11,549 bases of DNA from contig JAKLIL010000027.1 in the NCBI GenBank assembly GCA_022709625.1, forward strand, positions 1 through 11,549. The letters are read 5' to 3'. Below the pieces are notes generated by a model. It was not told the origin of the DNA and made no database searches. It saw only the letters and a list, made by a program, of their open reading frames with translations. Origin of the DNA: Verrucomicrobiota bacterium. Its GTDB lineage: Bacteria > Verrucomicrobiota > Kiritimatiellia > CAIQIC01 > Lenti-01. Below are positions 6,327-11,549 of this stretch, one piece after another; the first letter of the stretch is position 1, and each line of letters begins with the position of its first letter. A program made the translations under genes and the position numbers.

Positions 6327-8450
6327 TCACCATGGTTGGGCCGGGGCCCAGGCCGGGGCCTCGGCCGCCGGTTCGCCTTCGTCCGCCGTCTGGAAACCGT
6401 CCTCGCGGAGTCGGCTGGCGTGGCGCAGGACGGCCTGCGCGGTTTCGTTTTCGGCATCCATCCGCAAGGCATGGGCGGCTTGGGCTTCCGCCGCCGCCAG
6501 TGCGCCGCGCTCGAAGGCGGCCTGCGCCTGCTCGGCCAGCGTTTCGGCCAGCCGCGCCGCGCCGGGACTCCGCTTCAGGCGAAACACGCGGTACTTGCGG
6601 TTCGCGAACTCCGGCACGAAGTGCTCCAGCTCTTCGGGCCGCTGCTCGAACCGGCGCGCCGCGGCGTTCGTGGCCGGCTCCAGCGCATTCACCATGTAGC
6701 GCATCTGGTAGCCCGGCTGGATCTCCGAAAACTCGCCGAGCGAATGCACGTAGACCGTCGCGCCCTGCGCCTCCATCCAGTCGCGGAATTCCGCTTCGTC
6801 GCCCGTGAACAGCGTTTCGCCGTAGGCGCGCACCTGCCGGCGGATCGCCGGCGATTCGAACTTCGGATGCAGCACGACGGGACAGCCGCCGTAGGCGGCG
6901 ATGCTCGCGCTGATCCCGAAATTCGCCAGCACGGGCTCGGGCGCCACGTATTTTCGCAAATGATCCATCAATTCCTTGGTTTCGGCGGCGTAGACGTTTG
7001 GGCGGCCCCAGAAGAGCGGCCCATCCCATTTTCGCGCTTCGGGCGCCTCCACGGCCGGCCGGCGCAGGCGCAGCGGCCCCCGCCACGGCTGGCTGGCCTC
7101 CAGCAGCCATCCGCAGGCCAGCGCCGCCACCGCCGCGCGGCGGGCCCAGCGGACCTCGCCGCCGGCCAGTTGCCCAGCCCACAGTCCCAGCATTCCGCAG
7201 GCGAACGCCGCCAGCCACACGTGGAAACGGAAAAACAGGATGAAAAAGGCAAACGACGCCAGCAGGCAGAAGAAAAGAAAGGGGAAATCGGGAAACGCCC
7301 ACTGGTTGCGAACGGTGCCGCGAATCAGAACACAAGCCCCGACCGCCGTCAACCCCAAAAGCGCTGGGAACCACTGCAGCAGCATGGCTCCCGAGGTGGA
7401 ATGGAGCGCCGGCACCCACAGGATCCGCTGCTCGAAGGTCAACCGCGCGGGATCCTCCGGCCGGACGTTGAGAAACCGCAGCTTGGCCCAGAGCAAAGAT
7501 CCGAAATGGCCGTAGGCCGGCAAATAGACCTGCGCCATAACCAAACAGATCGCCACCGGCAGAACCGCCAGCGCGAGCCGCGCGCCGACCTGCCGGCGCT
7601 GGGCCGCGGGTGCACCGGCCAGCAGCATCCCCCACCCCAGCCCCATCGTCGGCGAAACCAGAAAGCCGTGCGAAGCCAAGTAGGGATTGCGCAGCCCGGC
7701 GGCCAGCAGGACGGCCATCAGCGGCACCGCGCGGGTCCAGAGTTGTTCCTTGGAGAAGCGGCCCAGCAAGGCTTCCGCCACGCCCCACGCCATGTAGAGC
7801 ATCAAATAGATCTGGACGAGATCCCACGCGCACAGCGCCAGGCCCGCCAAGCCCGCCGAAATCCAGCCGCCGGCCAACTTGGCGCGGAGCGAACCCGCGC
7901 GGTTCCGCGTCCAGGCGGCTGCCGCCAGATGCCACAGCAACAGCGGCAAGGCATGGTTTTCGTGCGAGAGTTCCTGGCCCGTTGAGCGCGCCACGGCGGA
8001 AATCGCCACGGCATAGAACGCCGCCGCCCAGAAGCCGCCGGCCGCGCCCCCGCCCATCCATTTCACCCAGAAATACATCGCCGGGATCGCCAGGCAAAAC
8101 CACGCCAAGTGGAGCCAGCGGACCTTTTCGGCCAGATTCAGCGTGCCTGGCCAGAGCCGCGCCGCCCGTGCGTAGACCCGTTCCGCCCCGAGCGTGTCCA
8201 GTTCGCGCGCGACCACGCCGCGGGGATACTGGATGCCGCGGTCGATCTTGGGCAATTCGCCGTCGCGGTACGCCATCTGGATGCGCCGGAACGCCAGCGC
8301 GCTCTCGAGCGTGAACGGAATCGAGCCGTCGGCGGTCAACTGCCGCTGCGCGTCCAGCACATGCCGCCGCGTGGCGACGGCGCCCGCCGCCAGCAGCGCC
8401 ACCAGCAGCGCCTGCAGCAGGATTTGAAGGGGTTTGGAAGTCAGGGTCAT
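6327..8450 (-). CDS. Multi-spanning GT-C membrane protein, STT3/oligosaccharyltransferase-like
   Basis: 707 residues. One N-terminal helix (8-26) is followed by a soluble loop with AFRRIQMAYRDGELPKIDR and QYPRGV (53-79), which resembles the first external loop of STT3/AglB/PglB-type proteins. About 8-11 further helices lie between 112 and 450. TGQELSHENHALPLLLW (157-173) is placed like the second metal-binding loop. After the membrane part, residues 505-570 (SIAAYGGCPVVLHPKF, then DEAEFRDWMEAQGATVYV) follow the layout of the soluble STT3 domain, but the expected WWDYG is replaced by ANFGI. The tail (630-690) is alanine-rich and helical, resembling a single TPR. Proposed role: transfer of a lipid-linked sugar or related membrane chemistry. 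A catalytically altered homologue or another GT-C family is possible. ATG 8450 has no Shine-Dalgarno sequence and lies inside a heptamer repeat, so the start is uncertain. It is the first gene of the coaE-rho operon. Confidence 0.72.
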   Translation of the reverse strand: MTLTSKPLQILLQALLVALLAAGAVATRRHVLDAQRQLTADGSIPFTLESALAFRRIQMAYRDGELPKIDRGIQYPRGVVARELDTLGAERVYARAARLWPGTLNLAEKVRWLHLAWFCLAIPAMYFWVKWMGGGAAGGFWAAAFYAVAISAVARSTGQELSHENHALPLLLWHLAAAAWTRNRAGSLRAKLAGGWISAGLAGLALCAWDLVQIYLMLYMAWGVAEALLGRFSKEQLWTRAVPLMAVLLAAGLRNPYLASHGFLVSPTMGLGWGMLLAGAPAAQRRQVGARLALAVLPVAICLVMAQVYLPAYGHFGSLLWAKLRFLNVRPEDPARLTFEQRILWVPALHSTSGAMLLQWFPALLGLTAVGACVLIRGTVRNQWAFPDFPFLFFCLLASFAFFILFFRFHVWLAAFACGMLGLWAGQLAGGEVRWARRAAVAALACGWLLEASQPWRGPLRLRRPAVEAPEARKWDGPLFWGRPNVYAAETKELMDHLRKYVAPEPVLANFGISASIAAYGGCPVVLHPKFESPAIRRQVRAYGETLFTGDEAEFRDWMEAQGATVYVHSLGEFSEIQPGYQMRYMVNALEPATNAAARRFEQRPEELEHFVPEFANRKYRVFRLKRSPGAARLAETLAEQAQAAFERGALAAAEAQAAHALRMDAENETAQAVLRHASRLREDGFQTADEGEPAAEAPAWAPAQPW

Positions 8451-8475
8451 AGGGGTCAGGGTTCGGGGTTCAGGG
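8440..8475. repeat. Heptamer repeat block covering the start codon of the STT3-like gene
   Basis: On the plus strand a 7-bp rhythm is visible: GTCAGGG (8440-8446), CATAGGG (8448-8454), GTCAGGG (8455-8461), TTCGGGG (8462-8468), TTCAGGG (8469-8475). It is the same family and orientation as the longer block at 10104-10220. The start codon of the minus-strand gene (8448-8450) is made by the variant unit CATAGGG. The stretch 8476-8536 contains nothing further that I recognise. Confidence 0.75.
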
Positions 8476-8536
8476 AACCGCAGCGCTTATCCTGGGCACA
8501 CTTTGTGATCCGCAGGGCAAGAATGCCGTGTTGGCC

Positions 8537-9013
8537 TCATTTTCTTTTCTGAATATTCCACCATAAAAATTCAATTCCCCGGATGGCAAGGTATCCGCAG
8601 ATAACCGCCGCACAGCCGATTGAAAACCTGGCCCATGGCATATCGGCAAGGCTATCTTGGGCAAGCCCGATGCTCTGGAATACGCAAAGCCCGACGGAAA
8701 GAGCGTAGAGCAAAAGGATTTCAAGCTTTAGGTTGTCCCATTTGAAGTAGAGGATAAGCAGGACGATTGAAGCCAGCGCAGCCAGAAGTCCGGATATTCT
8801 TCCTAGGTTGGCAAGAAGGTGAACGGGGAAGATATAGAACAGATATAAGAAGAACAAGCCGTCGCTTGCGTCCCCCATGGTTGCCCCATGCCCATAAAAC
8901 CCGATCATGCCTCCCGCAAAAAGCGCGAGGATGAACCCTATACCGATTCCCATGGCCGAGCTCAGCGCGGCAGAGAATACGGAAAACGGATAATCCTTCC
9001 AGTCATTGCTCAT
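8537..9013 (-). CDS. Small polytopic membrane protein of unknown function
   Basis: 158 residues, not recognised. Hydrophobic segments at about 13-40, 52-68, 71-90, 97-117 and 128-146 suggest four or five transmembrane helices, with a Lys/Arg tail (IQKRK) that favours a cytoplasmic C-terminus. There is no motif with a catalytic look. Codon and base use differ from the neighbours: three sampled 60-base rows have 58, 42 and 50% G+C, while the adjoining genes are far richer. That suggests recent arrival. The Shine-Dalgarno signal before ATG 9013 is weak. The gene is bounded on both sides by repeat blocks (8440-8475 and 9045-9156). Confidence 0.7.
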   Translation of the reverse strand: MSNDWKDYPFSVFSAALSSAMGIGIGFILALFAGGMIGFYGHGATMGDASDGLFFLYLFYIFPVHLLANLGRISGLLAALASIVLLILYFKWDNLKLEILLLYALSVGLCVFQSIGLAQDSLADMPWARFSIGCAAVICGYLAIRGIEFLWWNIQKRK

Positions 9014-9044
9014 CTAATTATTCCGACATCCCTGGGTCAGGCGA

Positions 9045-9156
9045 TTTTCCACGCCATGGAAAACTTTTCGGCGGATTTTACGTGGCATGGAAAAAATCCG
9101 GCCGTTTTTTCCACGGTATGGAAAACTTTTTCGCGGGTTTTCCACGCCATGGAAAA
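9045..9156. repeat. Array of four 19-bp palindromes at exact 31-bp period
   Basis: Copies lie at 9045-9063, 9076-9094, 9107-9125 and 9138-9156, each starting 31 bases after the last, with 12-base spacers. Copies 1 and 4 are identical, TTTTCCACGCCATGGAAAA, with 7-bp arms TTTTCCA/TGGAAAA. Copy 3 differs in the centre (CGGTA). Copy 2 is degenerate in its left arm (TTTTACGTGGCATGGAAAA). The spacers differ from each other, although spacers 1 and 3 both begin CTTTT. The array lies between the exonuclease stop (9185) and the start of the small membrane gene (9013), both read on the minus strand. A related singleton is at 2090-2106. The 31-bp spacing is close to three helical turns, so a bound protein would sit on one face of the DNA. 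Confidence 0.9.
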
Positions 9157-9184
9157 TTTGTCGGCGCCGGGGTTCACGGGCTTC

Positions 9185-10063
9185 CTAGAACAGGCTCATC
9201 TGCCCGTCCGCGGGCCTGGGCGGGGCCGGAGGGGGCGCCGGCGCCTGGGCTGCCAGCTCCGCGGCGAACTTGTGCAATTCGTACTTTTCAAAAAACGCCT
9301 TGAGCTTGGCAAAGTCCGGCGCGGGAGGCGGAATGGCGGCCCAGTCCGGCACGCCGGGCACGTCCTTGTCCAGCGTCATCAGGGCGACGTTGAGCCGGGC
9401 GATATCGCGGCCGGCCTGCACCTTGGCGCGCAGGCCGGCCGACTCGATTTGCTCCGCCTGCGCAAGGCAGGCGTCCAGCGAACCGAACTGCGCAATGAGC
9501 TTGGTGGCGGTCTTGGGTCCGATGCCGTCGATGCCGGGAATGTTGTCGGCGGTATCGCCGACGAGCGCGAGCCAATCGACGATCTGGGCCGGCTGAACGC
9601 CCGTCTTGGCCGCCACGCCGGCCGGGCCCATTTCTTCCTCCGTCTTCGTCGGCGGGACGATGCGGATGCGCTCGTCGACAAGCTGCATCAGGTCCTTGTC
9701 GCTGGTCGCGAGGCGGACGGTCGCGCCGGCGGCGGCGGCGCGCGCGGCCAGGGTGGCCATCACGTCGTCGGCCTCCTGCCCCTGGAGCAAGACCATCGGA
9801 ATGCCGGCGGCGGCAAGGAATTCGTCGATCAGCGCCAGTTGCGAGCGCAGGTCGGCGGGCATCGGGGGGCGCTGGGCCTTGTAGGCCGGGCATTTTTCAA
9901 GGCGATGGGCGGGCGCGCCGCCGTCGAAGGTCACCACGAGGCGGTCCGGACGCCACTGCTTCTCGAGCTGGCGCACCATGCGGATGAAGCCGAAGAGCGC
10001 GTTGGTCGGCTGGTGGTCGCGGGTGGAGAGGCCTTGCAAGGCGTAGAATGCGCGGTAGGCCAC
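9185..10063 (-). CDS. Stand-alone 5'-3' exonuclease / flap endonuclease (PolA N-terminal type)
   Basis: 292 residues from GTG 10063, about the length of stand-alone 5'-nucleases such as Bacillus ExoR/YpcP and phage T5 exonuclease. The enzyme removes RNA primers and flaps with bound Mg2+. Metal-ligand motifs are FDGG (46-49), QEADD (96-100) and TSDKD (120-124). Residues 169-186 are the helix-3-turn-helix, GDTADNIPGIDGIGPKTA. No 3'-5' exonuclease or polymerase domain follows. The chain ends in a Pro/Ala linker and GQMSLF, matching the beta-clamp-binding pattern QxxLF. The frame continues upstream of the GTG as VLIVDGTA, which includes the first conserved Asp (codon 10073-10075), but has no ATG, GTG or TTG before an in-frame TGA at 10178-10180. 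The true start may therefore be CTG 10084 or another rare codon, or the gene is 5'-truncated by the adjacent repeat. Confidence 0.92.
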   Translation of the reverse strand: MAYRAFYALQGLSTRDHQPTNALFGFIRMVRQLEKQWRPDRLVVTFDGGAPAHRLEKCPAYKAQRPPMPADLRSQLALIDEFLAAAGIPMVLLQGQEADDVMATLAARAAAAGATVRLATSDKDLMQLVDERIRIVPPTKTEEEMGPAGVAAKTGVQPAQIVDWLALVGDTADNIPGIDGIGPKTATKLIAQFGSLDACLAQAEQIESAGLRAKVQAGRDIARLNVALMTLDKDVPGVPDWAAIPPPAPDFAKLKAFFEKYELHKFAAELAAQAPAPPPAPPRPADGQMSLF

Positions 10064-10103
10064 CGCCGTGCCGTCGACGATCAGGACCGAGGCTGGGAAG
10101 GAA

Positions 10104-10220
10104 GGGTTCAGGGGTCGGGGTTCAGGGTTCAGGGTTCGGGGTTCAGGGTTCAGGAGAAAGAGTTCAGAGGTCAGAGGTCAGAAACCAGAGGTCAGAAGCC
10201 AGAGGTCCGGGTTCAGGGTT
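10104..10220. repeat. Degenerate heptamer tandem repeat, GGGTTCA and AGGTCAG types
   Basis: Seven units of the GGGTTCA type fill 10104-10152 (variants GGGGTCG and GGGTTCG). An 8-base break at 10153-10160 is followed by eight units from 10161 to 10216 (AGTTCAG, AGGTCAG three times, AAACCAG, AAGCCAG, AGGTCCG, GGTTCAG) and a partial GGTT. The block begins 20 bases upstream of the CTG codon at 10084 and forms the 5' side of the exonuclease frame. The same family is at 8440-8475, again on the 5' end of a minus-strand gene. Confidence 0.9.
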
Positions 10221-10251
10221 AACATGTTGAAACGGAGAAGGCGGGATCGCA

Positions 10252-10307
10252 ACGCCGCACCGGCGTCGTTCGTTCGACGCCCATCGACCCAAACGGCGCG
10301 GGGCGCC
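10252..10307 (-). terminator. GC-rich hairpins after the secretin gene, possible terminator
   Basis: Three inverted repeats lie between the secretin stop (10333) and the heptamer block. The first is GGCGC/GCGCC with a 3-base loop (10295-10307), followed on the minus strand by GTTT. The second is a 7-bp stem GGCGTCG/CGACGCC with a 6-base loop (10262-10281). The third is a 6-bp stem ACGCCG/CGGCGT with a 3-base loop (10252-10266). The last two share 10262-10266 and cannot form together. None has a strong T-run, so factor-independent termination is uncertain. Confidence 0.35.
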
Positions 10308-10332
10308 CGGTCTATGCCCTCGCAGAAACGGA

Positions 10333-11549
10333 TTACGGCGCGACGGCGGCGGCGGCTTCGGGCGCGGCGGCCACGCCCTCGCCCGGCATGGCCAGCGTGC
10401 CTTCGCGGTGGATCGGCCGGCCGGCGGGATCGACCAGCCGCGCGGTCACGAAGATCAGCAGGTTTTTCTTCTTGCTGTAGGATCCTTCCGAGCGGAACAG
10501 CCAGCCCAGCAGCGGAATGTCGCCCAGGATCGGCACCTTGTCCTTGATGGTGGTCAGTTCCTCGCGGATCAGCCCGCCCATGACGACGGTCTGGCCGTCC
10601 CAGATCACGATCGAGGTGGTGACGTTGCGGCTGGTGAAGACCGGCATGGGCATGTTGAAAATGTAGGTGTTCTGCTGCCGCGCGCCGATGATGCCCGTTT
10701 CCACGGTGATCTGCGAGCCGTATTGGATCCAATCGACCAGTTCGGCCACTTCGGGGGCCATGACGAGGTCGATGGTGTAGCCGTCGGGCCCGACGGTGGG
10801 CGTCACGTTGAGGATCACGCCGGTCTCGCGGGTCTCGAAGGTGCCGGGCGTCACGACGGGCGACATCGTCACGTTGCCGTCGGAATTCATGGTGGGCTGG
10901 GTGACGTCAAACTCGGTCGGATAGATGATTTCCTTGACAACCTGGATCTGGGCGTTGACGCCGCTGCGGGTGGTGACGCGCGGGGCGGAGAGCAGATCGG
11001 TGCCGCCGTGCTGCGACAGCGCCTGCAGGACGACGGTGACTTCGGGATTCGTCAGCACGCTGGACGCGCTCAGGATGCCGCCAAGCATCGCCTGGTTCGG
11101 GGCCTGGGTCAGGGCCGAGGCCGGCGAAATGCCGAGGTTTTCGTTGTTGTAGGAGAAGAACCGATTGCCCTGGGTGAAGCCGTACGGGTCGGCGTTGACC
11201 TGCAGGCGGCCGGGCCCGCCCCGCTCGGTGGCGAACTCGTAGTTGTCGTTCAGGATCCACTGCAGGCCGAGTTCCTCGAGATCGCCCTGGTCCACTTCGA
11301 TGAAGCGGGCTTCGATTTCGACCTGGTTGGGCACGACGTTGAGCTGCTGGAGGATGCGCTCGAAGGTCTCGAGGTTGTCCGCCGTGTTGGCCACGATGAG
11401 TTGGCTGATGGTGGCGTTGTAGGTGATGGAAGCGCCGGCGGGGAACTTCACGCCGGTCTTCTCGAAGAACTCCTTCACGTCGGACTTGGTCATGCTGACC
11501 CGGCCCGCCATGGATACGAATTCCTGGTCCTGGCGTTCCTCGCCGGTGG
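10333..11549 (-). CDS. Secretin, C-terminal part (Amuc_1098/PilQ/GspD type), 5' end off the right edge
   Basis: 404 codons plus two bases are visible. The frame is open to the right edge, so the Met at 11511 is internal. Secretins form multimeric outer-membrane channels for type IV pili or type II secretion. The first 75 residues fit a secretin N-domain (TYNATISQLIVANTADNLETFERILQ, split here: TYNATISQLIV then ANTADNLETF). Then come IEARFIEV, a variable loop, TDLLSAPRVTTRSG, VTPTVGPDGYTIDL and the family signature VPILGDIPLLGWLFR (10492-10536), then KKNLLIFVTARLVDP. The KEIIYPTEFD and VTTSIVIWDGQTVVMGGL stretches resemble the Amuc_1098 type IV pilus proteins of Verrucomicrobia. It ends in an alanine-rich tail, AAAPEAAAAVAP. 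Secretin call firm; assignment to pilus rather than secretion is inference. Confidence 0.93.
   Translation of the reverse strand, partial: TGEERQDQEFVSMAGRVSMTKSDVKEFFEKTGVKFPAGASITYNATISQLIVANTADNLETFERILQQLNVVPNQVEIEARFIEVDQGDLEELGLQWILNDNYEFATERGGPGRLQVNADPYGFTQGNRFFSYNNENLGISPASALTQAPNQAMLGGILSASSVLTNPEVTVVLQALSQHGGTDLLSAPRVTTRSGVNAQIQVVKEIIYPTEFDVTQPTMNSDGNVTMSPVVTPGTFETRETGVILNVTPTVGPDGYTIDLVMAPEVAELVDWIQYGSQITVETGIIGARQQNTYIFNMPMPVFTSRNVTTSIVIWDGQTVVMGGLIREELTTIKDKVPILGDIPLLGWLFRSEGSYSKKKNLLIFVTARLVDPAGRPIHREGTLAMPGEGVAAAPEAAAAVAP

Noticed and set aside
6323..6472. Longer coaE start overlapping the STT3-like gene
   Set aside because: The added 50 residues are Arg/Pro-rich without family resemblance. 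ATG 6322 gives the normal P-loop position and a 4-base gap to the upstream stop.
9045..9156. Palindrome array as a CRISPR array
   Set aside because: Spacers are only 12 bases, repeats vary among four copies, and there are no cas genes in the window.
8888..10222. Plus-strand frame running through the palindromes and the exonuclease region
   Set aside because: It reads through both repeat blocks and opposite the exonuclease gene. Its FHAMENL-like repeats are just translated palindromes whose 31-bp period is not a multiple of three.

Overview
The window is high-G+C bacterial chromosome, and almost everything in it is coded on the minus strand. Gene content and gene order point to the PVC superphylum, most likely Verrucomicrobiota/Kiritimatiellota. 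The clues are a secretin of the Amuc_1098 (type IV pilus) type, a Rho with a long disordered N-terminus, and a 5'-nuclease ... coaE - rho order that recalls the polA-coaE-rho cluster of Chlamydia. The assignment is inference from family resemblance, not a search result.

Layout. (1) 1-793, minus: the N-terminal part of a secreted protein with a calcium-loop-like stretch and a Calx-beta domain; its 3' end lies beyond the left edge. (2) 794-2120: a possible promoter, a perfect 12-bp tandem repeat, a decayed rve/DDE transposase on the plus strand, and one copy of a palindromic element. (3) 2121-8450, minus: a compact four-gene operon in the order STT3-like GT-C membrane protein, coaE, rho, VWA-domain protein, with gaps of only 4, 4 and 7 bases. 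(4) 8451-9184: heptamer repeats, a small membrane-protein gene of lower G+C, and four 19-bp palindromes at an exact 31-bp period. (5) 9185-10063, minus: a stand-alone 5'-3' exonuclease/flap endonuclease of the PolA N-terminal type that ends in a beta-clamp-binding-like tail. (6) 10064-10332: a 7-bp-period tandem repeat that abuts and appears to have replaced the normal start of the exonuclease gene, then GC-rich hairpins. (7) 10333-11549, minus: the C-terminal part of a secretin, with its 5' end beyond the right edge.

How it fits together. coaE (last step of coenzyme A synthesis) and rho (transcription termination) are core genes. The exonuclease stands where polA would be in the ancestral cluster, but it carries only the 5'-nuclease domain. 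The space between it and coaE holds an envelope/glycosylation-type gene, a foreign-looking membrane gene and two repeat families. The main points of interest are the repeats: a phased palindrome array, a singleton of the same palindrome at the 3' end of the rho operon, and (GGGTTCA)n heptamers lying on the 5' ends of two genes. In one gene the repeat supplies the start codon; in the other it appears to have removed it. No RNA gene, CRISPR array or convincing new multi-gene system was seen.
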